This document shows positions 43,497 to 51,409 of a DNA stretch of 64,000 bases, piece after piece (position 1 is the stretch's first letter; every line of letters starts with the position of its first letter). Source of the stretch: Cyclobacteriaceae bacterium. Lineage in GTDB: Bacteria; Bacteroidota; Bacteroidia; Cytophagales; Cyclobacteriaceae. The DNA lies in contig JAIBBC010000004.1 of the NCBI GenBank assembly GCA_019694875.1, positions 116,110 to 180,109 of the forward strand. The letters run 5' to 3'. Below the pieces are notes generated by a model. That model searched no databases and was not told where the DNA came from. It saw only the letters and a list, made by a program, of their open reading frames with translations. A program made the translations under genes and the position numbers.

Positions 43497-46253
43497 TTAG
43501 TTTGTAACTCCGTTTCTAACGCGACTAATCGTAACCCAACCAACAGGCGTGGCCACCACCGTTATACTGTAAACATACGTGCTAACCTCCTGGTTAAAGA
43601 GCAGGAAATAGTTTCCACCCTGCGTTCCATCTAAAAAATCCTTGGGATCCTGAAGACCAACCCGTGCACCCGTTGATGGATCATCGCCCATAGCACGGAC
43701 TGTAATAATCCTGCCGATGTAAGACGATGACGGCGGAAGCGCTATATCCATCGGCTTCGCACTTGACGTGCGCTGCGCAATAATCATATAATCGTTGTCT
43801 TTTACGTCATAGTTGCTGGTCGAGGCCGGCAGTACGGTCAGGTTCACGAACTGAGAACCATTTACGTGCAAATTTCCTTTCGGTGACGCAGTATTTACCC
43901 CGAGGTAACTGTTCTTGCTGTCCCACACAAAATTGGTTGTGCTGGTTACGCTTGACGTTCCCGACCAGAACGTAACCTGATCAACATCGCCTCCACCGGT
44001 AACTCCACTGCCTGTTGCATCCGCAGACGGCACCCAGGCATTTAAAATGGTTGACCATTTTAATACCTGCCCATTGGTTGGCGCAGTCGTCGAAATTGCG
44101 CGGCCCTGCAACGCATCAACTGTTGGGTTTGGATACGTTCCATTGAGATCACCGCCAGCTGCTCCACCGGGAGCAACACCTGCAACAGTGGTACTGGTTG
44201 CGGCTGTTATTCTTCCTTGCGCGTCCACTGTTATTTGTGGAACTGTGGTAGCTGATCCATACGTATTTGCTGTAACACCTGTAGAAGCCAGCTTTACAGC
44301 TGTCACCGATCCGTCTGCTATCTCGGTAGTTCCCACTGCACCCGTGGCGATCTCTGCAGCGGTTACCGCATTCGCTGCGATTTGTAAACCCGCTGAAAAG
44401 CTGCCGCTGATATCTCCGGCTGCAGGTGCTTCCGTGTCGAGCACGACAGCCGTGTTCAGGCGGTTGGTATTAATCGTTCCGGAAGTCGATGCGTCATTGA
44501 TTGCTGTTACAACATTTGTTCCCGCTGTGTTAGCAATTGTCGGATTCGGGTACGTTCCAGCCAGGTTTCCACCAGCCGTTCCTCCCGGAGTTGTTCCGCT
44601 GATGGTTACGTTATTCCCTCCGCTGATCGCCAGTAATCCGGTTGCGGATGTATAGGTAAGGGTTTGACCATCCGTGTTGATCGTTGAAAGATTAACGGAG
44701 TTTCCACCGGATATTGTGAGATTTGGAGAAGTGAATGACAATGTCTGAGCGTCTGTTCCGACATTATCAGCTTGTGGAGTCCAGTTTGTTCCGTTCCATT
44801 TCAATACCTGACCGGAAGCAGCACCACCGGCTGTAATTTTAGAAGGCGCAACGGCAGATATTTTTATATCCGTTACCGAGGCATCGGCAAGTTTGGCAGT
44901 TGATATTGATCCAGTCGCGACTGTTGGATTGGGGTATGTTCCGGTTAAATCGCCACCTGCAGTTCCGGCAGGAGCTACACCCGTGATGGTTGTATTCACC
45001 ACTCCGGTAATTCGTCCCTGCGCATCCACTGTAAGTTGAGGTACTTGTGTTGCCGTTCCGTAAGTTCCGGAAGTAACAGCAGTATTCGCAAGCTTTAGCG
45101 CTGTTACGGAACCATCGGCCAAATCTGCGGTAGCAATTGTTCCATCAACAATCTTTCCAGAAGTGATTGTATTGGTTGCTACGGTCGGATTCGGATACGT
45201 ACCCGCTAAATCGCCACCGGCAGTTCCGGCAGGAGCTACACCCGTTATGGTTGTGTTTACAACCCCGGTAATTCGTCCTTGCGCATCCACCGTGAGTTGC
45301 GGTACCTGTGTTGCCGTTCCGTAAGTTCCGGAAGTAACAGCAGTATTCGCAAGCTTTAGCGCTGTTACGGAACCATCTGCAAGGTCAGCCGTAGCAATTG
45401 TTCCATCTGTAATTTTTGCTGAAGTAATAGCATTGTTAGCAACGGTAGGATTAGGATAGGTTCCTGCCAGGTCTCCCCCGGCTGCTCCACCCGGAGGAAT
45501 ACCCGTGATCGAAACTAATGTAACACCGGTAATACGTCCTTGTGCATCAACGGTTAATTGAGGAACCTGTGTTGCCGATCCGTATGATCCTGCTGTAACT
45601 GCGGTGTTTGCAAGTTTGGCAGCCGTTACAGAAGCGTTGGCAAGATCAGCTGTAGCAATGGTGCCGTCAGCAATATCACCGGAGGTAATTGTTCCGTCCG
45701 TAATCTCTGTAGTTGTAACCGCGTTCGCGGCAAGCGTTGGATTTGGATAGGTACCGGTTAAGTCGCCACCCGCTGTGCCTCCGGGAAGTGTTCCGGTAAT
45801 TGTCACTGCATTTCCCCCTGTGATGCTTAATTGCCCCGAAGCAGCAACGTAAGAAAGTGTCTGACCATCGGTATTAATGGTAGAAAGGTTTACACTGTTA
45901 CCTCCCGAAATGCTCAGATTAGGTGATGTAAAAGAAAGTGTTTGACTGTCGGTTCCCACACTGTCTTCAATGACTGTCCAGGCTGTACCACTCCAGTAGT
46001 AAAACTTTTTCGTATCCGTATCGAACACGAGCAAACCGGTTTCAGCGGTTGTAAGGGATGAGGTAAATGCCGCATCCGTTCGTTGTGCTGTAGTCAGGCG
46101 TGGCACAAGGAAACCCTGATTATTATTCGGTGATTTCAGTTCAAGAACAGCTTTCGCATTTGGAACATCGGTTCCAATGCCCACTTGAGCAAAAGCAGAG
46201 TAAAAACCAGCAGCGAAGAAGACAATAAGCAAATAGCGTAAAATGTGTTTCAT
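43497..46253 (-). CDS. Large repeat-built surface protein (GTYPNP repeats), paralogue B
   Basis: This 918-residue protein has a signal peptide (MKHILRYLLIVFFAAGFYSAFAQ). The first ~85 mature residues form a conserved head shared with the next gene upstream (VGIGTDVPN, FLVPRLTTAQRT, FYYWSGTAW). Then six GTYPNP-type units follow, with a common period of 87 residues (GTYPNPTVATNTITSGK and so on), interrupted by non-repeat Gly/Ser/Thr-rich linkers. The tail is different: STSNYDVKDNDYM and FLLFNQEVSTYVYSITV end the protein. No T9SS sorting domain is visible. Similar GTYPNP repeats occur in phage tail fibres and bacterial adhesin-like proteins, so a fibre or adhesin role is inferred. Confidence 0.85.
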   Translation of the reverse strand: MKHILRYLLIVFFAAGFYSAFAQVGIGTDVPNAKAVLELKSPNNNQGFLVPRLTTAQRTDAAFTSSLTTAETGLLVFDTDTKKFYYWSGTAWTVIEDSVGTDSQTLSFTSPNLSISGGNSVNLSTINTDGQTLSYVAASGQLSITGGNAVTITGTLPGGTAGGDLTGTYPNPTLAANAVTTTEITDGTITSGDIADGTIATADLANASVTAAKLANTAVTAGSYGSATQVPQLTVDAQGRITGVTLVSITGIPPGGAAGGDLAGTYPNPTVANNAITSAKITDGTIATADLADGSVTALKLANTAVTSGTYGTATQVPQLTVDAQGRITGVVNTTITGVAPAGTAGGDLAGTYPNPTVATNTITSGKIVDGTIATADLADGSVTALKLANTAVTSGTYGTATQVPQLTVDAQGRITGVVNTTITGVAPAGTAGGDLTGTYPNPTVATGSISTAKLADASVTDIKISAVAPSKITAGGAASGQVLKWNGTNWTPQADNVGTDAQTLSFTSPNLTISGGNSVNLSTINTDGQTLTYTSATGLLAISGGNNVTISGTTPGGTAGGNLAGTYPNPTIANTAGTNVVTAINDASTSGTINTNRLNTAVVLDTEAPAAGDISGSFSAGLQIAANAVTAAEIATGAVGTTEIADGSVTAVKLASTGVTANTYGSATTVPQITVDAQGRITAATSTTVAGVAPGGAAGGDLNGTYPNPTVDALQGRAISTTAPTNGQVLKWSTILNAWVPSADATGSGVTGGGDVDQVTFWSGTSSVTSTTNFVWDSKNSYLGVNTASPKGNLHVNGSQFVNLTVLPASTSNYDVKDNDYMIIAQRTSSAKPMDIALPPSSSYIGRIITVRAMGDDPSTGARVGLQDPKDFLDGTQGGNYFLLFNQEVSTYVYSITVVATPVGWVTISRVRNGVTN
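44100..45800 (-). repeat. Tandem GTYPNP-coding repeats of paralogue B
   Basis: There are six repeat units on the coding strand. Two consecutive copies are 261 bases apart (matching anchor bases at 44986 and 45247) and nearly identical. The unit encodes the 87-residue period and is a multiple of three, so gain or loss keeps the frame. Confidence 0.8.
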
Positions 46254-46276
46254 AGATTTTTAGATGACAGCAAACT

Positions 46277-46306
46277 CAAAATAAAGAATATCGATTGAGC
46301 CAACAA
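46277..46306 (-). promoter_or_regulatory. Promoter candidate for paralogue B (TTG-19-TTATTTTG)
   Basis: On the minus strand TTG (46306-46304) is followed after 19 bases by TTATTTTG (46284-46277). This fits the Bacteroidota -33 and -7 pair with one mismatch, and the ATG is 23 bases downstream. Confidence 0.45.
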
Positions 46307-46320
46307 GTGTGATATTTCAA

Positions 46321-49300
46321 CTAAGGTTTAAGCGGAACAACAGGTACAGCTTCTTTTCCTCCTTTTGCCTGAACAGGGGCTTTCCTTAACTTTTCATCTT
46401 TGCGCTTAATGTCTTCCATCGCTGCCGGTGAAACACTGGCAGAAGGAATTGTTCCGTTTTGCATCGTTAAGTTGTAATCAACGCCCATAGACTTCGGAAG
46501 ACCATAAGCTTCGGGATACAAATACTTTCCGCGTTCGTTCTCAGGCTTATCTTCTTCAACCTTCACACGGTTCTTTTCCGCATAAGGATCTTTTCGGATA
46601 CCGGTTAATTGCCATGATACTTTCAATCCCGGCGTGCCACCGGCTATACTGAACCGGTTATTGTTCACTTCTCTGGAAATGTATACTTGTGCGAAGCCTC
46701 CGATACAGGTAAGCTGATAACGATAATCTTTGTTCAATGCTCCAAACCATTCCGGCAGGGTGATTTCGGCCTGACCATTTTCATCAAGTACCACAACACC
46801 ATCATAAATATTTTTCATATCGGGTGATTCAACGAATGAGTGGTAGAGGTACTTATTTGTCGGATCGAGCGGATGATCGATCTTGAAGGTACCGCTTCCT
46901 TTGCTGAGCGCACCCGTTACGTTTACACGACCTGAAAAATATCCTGCATAGCCCAACGCAGTATTTCCAACCGTTCCATAAACACCCCAACCCGATCCGG
47001 CCTGGTATCCATACACCCCGATACCTAAACCGGTTGTACTGTTGTTAATCCCCCTAACGCCTGACGAAGAGCCACCAGCTGAAGTGGATAATACAACGCC
47101 CGTTACACCCGATGCATTTGCAGCGGTGGAGCTTGTTTCCCCTTGTACACCAGCGGCAGTTCCGGTGGCAGCTAAGTGAACTCCATACACACCAGATCCA
47201 TTTACATCCAAGGAATTTCCACTAATTCCATATTGCGCACCAGAACCATAAACCCCGGTGCTGGTTAAACCTCCCCCAATACCTGAGACACCCGTTCCAA
47301 AATCCTGATCGCTTCGTGCCCAGACACCGTTTCCGTTACCCGCAAGGATAGCCGTAAGATCGCCTGCAGTGTTCTGAAAATAACCTCCGTATGTTCCGCC
47401 TGTTGCCTTAACACCATATGAGCTTCCGGTTCCCATCACACCCACGCCAAAGTAGGTTCCATCATTCAGGTACGTTGTGCCCAGTGCACCGGTAGATGCA
47501 GTTCCTGCCGTTGAAAGCCCACCAAAAACACCATAACCACGGTCCGATGAATTTGCGAAATATCCCGCTATTCCATTTTGGGCAGACGCGGTTCCGGCAA
47601 CTCCATACGTAACACCCGAGCCTACCAGGGCAAATCCCCCTCCATTCGTTGATGCGCTGAGCGCAGGTATATTGCTCGCAGGATTATCTATCGATAACAA
47701 GGCGGCACGTCCAGTTCCCTGGTTTGTTAAGCTGAATAATGTTGAAGCACTGGTTTGTGTTGCTGCGTAGGGCAGAACAATTGTACCGACATCATCTGTC
47801 GAAGGAGTCCATGACGTACCATTCCACTCCAGCACCTGACCTGAAGTGGGTGCGGTTGTTGCAACTGAACGGCCTTGTAATGCACCAACGGTCGGGCCGG
47901 GATATGTTCCGGTTAAATCTCCACTCGCTGCACCACCGGGTGCTGTGCCCGCGATAGTTGTATTTGTTACCGCAGTGACGCGGCCTTGTGCATCGGTGGT
48001 AAATACCGGTACTTGTGTTGCCGATCCATATGTGCCCGCAGTTCCTGTGTTCGCCAATGAAATTGTACCCGTAGTGGTAATCGTTCCACCGGTTAAACCG
48101 GTTCCGGCTGTAATACTGGTAACACTTCCCGCATCCGTCTGAGGAACCCAGTTAGTGCCATTCCATTTCAACACCTGACCGGTTGTTGCGCCACCAGCTG
48201 TAATTTTAGAAGGCGCAACCGCTGAAATTTTTACATCGGTAACAGATGCATCTGCAAGGTCACCGGTAGCAATGGTTCCGTCAATAATTTTTGCTGAGGT
48301 AATTGCGTTAGCTGCAACGGTCGGGTTAGGATATGTTCCGGTCAGATCGCCACCTGCAGCACCACCCGGAGCTGTGCCGGCAATGGTTGTGTTCACAACA
48401 CCGGTTATCCGACCTTGTGCATCGACTGTCACTTGCGGAACCTGTGTTGCTGTTCCGTAGGTGCCCGAAGTAACCGCTGTGTTGGCCAGCTTCAATGCGG
48501 TAACTGAGCCATCGGCCAGATCTGCTGTTGCAATGGTACCGTCTGTAATTTTTGCAGAGGTAATAGCATTCGCAGCAACGGTAGGGTTAGGATATGTTCC
48601 GGTCAAATCACCACCCGCAGCACCACCCGGAGCTGTTCCTGCGATGGTTGTATTCACAACACCAGTGATTCGTCCCTGAGCATCAACTGTCAACTGGGGT
48701 ACCTGAGTGGCCGTTCCGTACGTACCCAATGTAACCGTAGTGTTCGCAAGCTTGGCGGCTGTTACCGATGCATTTGCTAGATCAGCTGTGGCTATCGTTC
48801 CATCGGTAATGTCTGCACTGGTTATACTTCCATCGGTGATCTCTGCGCTTGATATCGCGTTAGCAGCTACCGTAGGATTCGGATATGTGCCTGTTAAATC
48901 TCCGCCAGCAGCTCCACCCGGGGCGGTTCCGGTAATGGTTGTATTCACAACACCGGTTATCCGGCCTTGCGCATCCACAGTTAATGCCGGCACCTGCGTT
49001 GCAGTTCCGTAAGAACCGGAAGTCACAGCAGTGTTTGCAAGTTTTAGTGCTGTTACCGAACCATCTGCCAGATCGGCTGTTGCAATAGTTCCATCTGCAA
49101 CCTTTGCAGAGGTGATTGCATTGCTTGCAACGGTAGGATTAGGATATGTTCCCGTTAAGTCTCCGCCTGCAGCACCGCCCGGAGCTGTTCCTACAATGGT
49201 TGTATTTACGACACCCGTTATTCTTCCCTGTGCATCAACAGTTAGCGTTGGCACTTGCGTTGCCGTTCCATAGGTTGCAGGAGTAACAGCGGTGTTGGCA

Positions 49301-50091
49301 AGCTTGGCTGCTGTAACAGAACCATTCGCCAGGTCAGCTGTGGCAATTGTACCATCTGTAATATCTGCACTGGTAATACTTCCATCGGTTATTTCAGCAC
49401 TTGCGATTGCGTTCGTGGCAACAGTCGGGTTCGGATATGTTCCTGTTAAGTCACCGCCCGCTGCTCCCGAAGGTGCTATACCCGCGATCGTAACTAATGT
49501 CACTCCGGTGATTCGCCCCTGCGCATCAACTATAATCTGCGGCACCTGTGTTGCCGTTCCATATGTGCCTGCAGTCACCGCGGTATTGGCCAGCTTAGAT
49601 GCCGTTACAGCACCATCGTTGATCTTCGCTGCCGTGATCGCGTTGTTAGCAATCGTTGGATTAGGATACGCTCCTGTTAAGTCGCCTCCGGCAGTTCCTC
49701 CGGGAGCTGTTCCGGTAATGGTAACCGTATTTCCGCTGCTGATGGCCAATTGACCTGTACCGGGTGTAAAAGATAATGTCTGACTGTCTGTTCCTACGCT
49801 GTCTTCGATCACAACCCACGCAGTGCCGCCCCAATAATAAAATTTATTGGTATCGGTGTCGAACACCAACAACCCTTTCTCATTTGCTGTTAAAGCTGAG
49901 GTGAATGCTGTCGCGGTTCGCTGCGCAGTAGAAAGTCGGGGCACCAGGAATCCCTGGTTGTTGCCGGGCGACTGTAGTTCAAGTACCGCGCTCGAACTGG
50001 GGGTTTCAGTTCCGATTCCTACCTGAGAGAATAAAACATTTGGAAGAAAAGCCAGAGACAAGAAAAAGGACGCAAAAAGAAGCCTTTTCAT
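46321..50091 (-). CDS. Large repeat-built surface protein (GTYPNP repeats), paralogue A
   Basis: This 1256-residue protein has a signal peptide (MKRLLFASFFLSLAFLPNVLFSQ). The head (VGIGTETPS through FYYWGGTAW) matches paralogue B. Seven GTYPNP units follow; most have the 87-residue period, and some carry an extra ITDGSITSAD ten-residue insertion giving 97. After about 700 residues the protein changes to Gly/Val-rich GVYG-type modules (GVAGTASAQNGIAG, GVYGSGAQYGISG). It then ends in a distinct C-terminal module (FKIDHPLDPTNKYLYHS, ITLPEWFGALNKDY) seen at the ends of other bacterial repeat proteins. Very probably surface-exposed. The terminal Pro/Lys-rich tail has no T9SS domain. Confidence 0.85.
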   Translation of the reverse strand: MKRLLFASFFLSLAFLPNVLFSQVGIGTETPSSSAVLELQSPGNNQGFLVPRLSTAQRTATAFTSALTANEKGLLVFDTDTNKFYYWGGTAWVVIEDSVGTDSQTLSFTPGTGQLAISSGNTVTITGTAPGGTAGGDLTGAYPNPTIANNAITAAKINDGAVTASKLANTAVTAGTYGTATQVPQIIVDAQGRITGVTLVTIAGIAPSGAAGGDLTGTYPNPTVATNAIASAEITDGSITSADITDGTIATADLANGSVTAAKLANTAVTPATYGTATQVPTLTVDAQGRITGVVNTTIVGTAPGGAAGGDLTGTYPNPTVASNAITSAKVADGTIATADLADGSVTALKLANTAVTSGSYGTATQVPALTVDAQGRITGVVNTTITGTAPGGAAGGDLTGTYPNPTVAANAISSAEITDGSITSADITDGTIATADLANASVTAAKLANTTVTLGTYGTATQVPQLTVDAQGRITGVVNTTIAGTAPGGAAGGDLTGTYPNPTVAANAITSAKITDGTIATADLADGSVTALKLANTAVTSGTYGTATQVPQVTVDAQGRITGVVNTTIAGTAPGGAAGGDLTGTYPNPTVAANAITSAKIIDGTIATGDLADASVTDVKISAVAPSKITAGGATTGQVLKWNGTNWVPQTDAGSVTSITAGTGLTGGTITTTGTISLANTGTAGTYGSATQVPVFTTDAQGRVTAVTNTTIAGTAPGGAASGDLTGTYPGPTVGALQGRSVATTAPTSGQVLEWNGTSWTPSTDDVGTIVLPYAATQTSASTLFSLTNQGTGRAALLSIDNPASNIPALSASTNGGGFALVGSGVTYGVAGTASAQNGIAGYFANSSDRGYGVFGGLSTAGTASTGALGTTYLNDGTYFGVGVMGTGSSYGVKATGGTYGGYFQNTAGDLTAILAGNGNGVWARSDQDFGTGVSGIGGGLTSTGVYGSGAQYGISGNSLDVNGSGVYGVHLAATGTAAGVQGETSSTAANASGVTGVVLSTSAGGSSSGVRGINNSTTGLGIGVYGYQAGSGWGVYGTVGNTALGYAGYFSGRVNVTGALSKGSGTFKIDHPLDPTNKYLYHSFVESPDMKNIYDGVVVLDENGQAEITLPEWFGALNKDYRYQLTCIGGFAQVYISREVNNNRFSIAGGTPGLKVSWQLTGIRKDPYAEKNRVKVEEDKPENERGKYLYPEAYGLPKSMGVDYNLTMQNGTIPSASVSPAAMEDIKRKDEKLRKAPVQAKGGKEAVPVVPLKP
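47860..49720 (-). repeat. Tandem GTYPNP-coding repeats of paralogue A (261- and 291-bp units)
   Basis: There are seven repeat units. Successive anchor sites at 48383, 48644, 48935 and 49196 are 261, 291 and 261 bases apart. The difference of 30 bases is an added ten-residue sub-repeat, and all sizes are multiples of three. This array can change length by recombination without frameshift. Confidence 0.85.
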
Positions 50092-50127
50092 ATTGGTTGT
50101 GGGTGTTGGTAGTGGGGTTTAAGTTAC

Positions 50128-50135
50128 CAAATTTA
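50128..50135 (-). promoter_or_regulatory. Possible -7 element for paralogue A
   Basis: The minus strand reads TAAATTTG, a complete match to TAnnTTTG, 36 bases before the ATG at 50091. No TTG at the ideal distance was seen. Confidence 0.4.
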
Positions 50136-50185
50136 GGTGACTTGCTTAAATCGCGATTCTACCCGCAAAGTGACCAATCTGTTGT

Positions 50186-50193
50186 TATTTTTG
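50186..50193 (+). promoter_or_regulatory. Possible -7 element for the trans-sulfuration gene
   Basis: TATTTTTG is an exact match to TAnnTTTG, 21 bases before the ATG at 50215. The -33 element is not clear. Confidence 0.4.
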
Positions 50194-50214
50194 AGGCATA
50201 TTTAACTCACTATC

Positions 50215-51360
50215 ATGAAATTTGGTACCAAAGCCGTGCATGCCGGTGTTGCGCCCGATCCCTCTACCGGGGCGATCATGACACCCATCTATCAAACCTC
50301 CACCTACGTTCAGGAAGAACCTGCCAAACACAAGGGCTATGCTTATGCCCGGGGTGCGAATCCAACCCGCAACGCGCTCCAGAAAAGTCTGGCCGCACTT
50401 GAAAACGGAAAGTTTGCATTATGCTTCTCAAGCGGAATGGGCGCGACTGACGCAGTAATAAAGTTGCTTAACCCGGGCGATGAAGTAATCACCAGCAACG
50501 ATTTATATGGAGGCTCGTACCGGATGTTCAAACGGGTGTTCGAACGGTTCGGAATCAAGTTTCATTTCATCGACCTCACGCAGGCAACAGCCCTGACGCC
50601 ATACATCAACGCGAAAACGAAATTGATCTGGCTGGAAACGCCCAGCAACCCGTTGATGAACATCATCGACATCAAAGCTTGCGTTGACATTGCCAAAAAG
50701 AACAACATCATTGTTGCGGTTGATAACACGTTTGCTTCGCCTTACCTCCAAAACCCGCTTGACCTTGGTGCCGATATTGTGATGCACTCGGTAACAAAAT
50801 ACCTGGGTGGTCATTCAGATGTTGTAATGGGTGCTCTCATTACGAACGATGAGAAGCTTCACCAGGAGCTTGCCTTTATTCACAATTCATGCGGAGCTGT
50901 TCCGGGTCCGCAGGATTCATTTCTCGTACTTCGGGGAATCAAAACACTCCACCTTCGCATGGAGCGTCATTGTATAAATGGAAAAAAGATTGCCGAATTC
51001 CTTCGCTCACATCCTAAGGTTGGTAAAGTTTACTGGCCGGGATTTGCAGACCATCCTAACCATGACATCGCCAAAAAACAAATGCGCGACTTCGGAGGCA
51101 TGCTTTCATTTACATTGAAAGACGATAGCGTGGAGAAAGCTTCAACGTTGATGAAAAGTGTCGAGCTGTTCTCTTTGGCTGAATCGCTGGGTGGAGTTGA
51201 GTCGCTGATCAATCACCCGGCTTCTATGACACACGCCAGCATTCCGAAAGAAGAACGAATTAAAAACGGCTTGTCGGATTCTCTGATCCGGTTAAGCATT
51301 GGCATTGAAGATGCGGAAGACCTGATTGAAGATCTTAATCACGCATTAAGCAAAGTGTAA
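50215..51360 (+). CDS. Cystathionine gamma-synthase/lyase family PLP enzyme
   Basis: The 381-residue enzyme of the Cys/Met-metabolism PLP family interconverts sulfur amino acids. Signatures are TKAVHAG near the N-terminus, YARGANPTRNALQ, CFSSGMGATDAV, VDNTFASPYLQNPL, and the PLP-Lys in SVTKYLGGHSD. The sequence ESLINHPASMTHA belongs to the gamma-family C-terminal domain. The family includes cystathionine gamma-synthase (MetB) and gamma-lyase, which cannot be separated by eye. It stands alone between the repeat-protein operon and the TPR histidine kinase. Confidence 0.92.
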   Translation: MKFGTKAVHAGVAPDPSTGAIMTPIYQTSTYVQEEPAKHKGYAYARGANPTRNALQKSLAALENGKFALCFSSGMGATDAVIKLLNPGDEVITSNDLYGGSYRMFKRVFERFGIKFHFIDLTQATALTPYINAKTKLIWLETPSNPLMNIIDIKACVDIAKKNNIIVAVDNTFASPYLQNPLDLGADIVMHSVTKYLGGHSDVVMGALITNDEKLHQELAFIHNSCGAVPGPQDSFLVLRGIKTLHLRMERHCINGKKIAEFLRSHPKVGKVYWPGFADHPNHDIAKKQMRDFGGMLSFTLKDDSVEKASTLMKSVELFSLAESLGGVESLINHPASMTHASIPKEERIKNGLSDSLIRLSIGIEDAEDLIEDLNHALSKV

Positions 51361-51386
51361 AGAATTTTATTTGTTTGAGTAATAAC

Positions 51387-51409
51387 CAAAAGCCCTTCGG
51401 GGCTTTTTT
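51387..51409 (+). terminator. Terminator with UUCG tetraloop after the trans-sulfuration gene
   Basis: The stem GCCC/GGGC closes a UUCG tetraloop (an especially stable loop) and is followed by a T6 run; A-tract is on the other side. It can end both convergent transcripts and overlaps the last codon region of the kinase gene. Confidence 0.88.

Noticed and set aside
47739-49753. Several long plus-strand open frames opposite the repeat arrays (for example near 48461-48679 and 49292-49753).
   Set aside because: They recur with the repeat period and consist of Ala/Pro/Val-rich repeats, so they are reflections of the minus-strand repeat code.
43497-50091. Interpretation of the repeat genes as prophage tail-fibre genes.
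   Set aside because: Signal peptides, a T9SS neighbour and the absence of any capsid, terminase, integrase or lysis gene argue for bacterial surface proteins.
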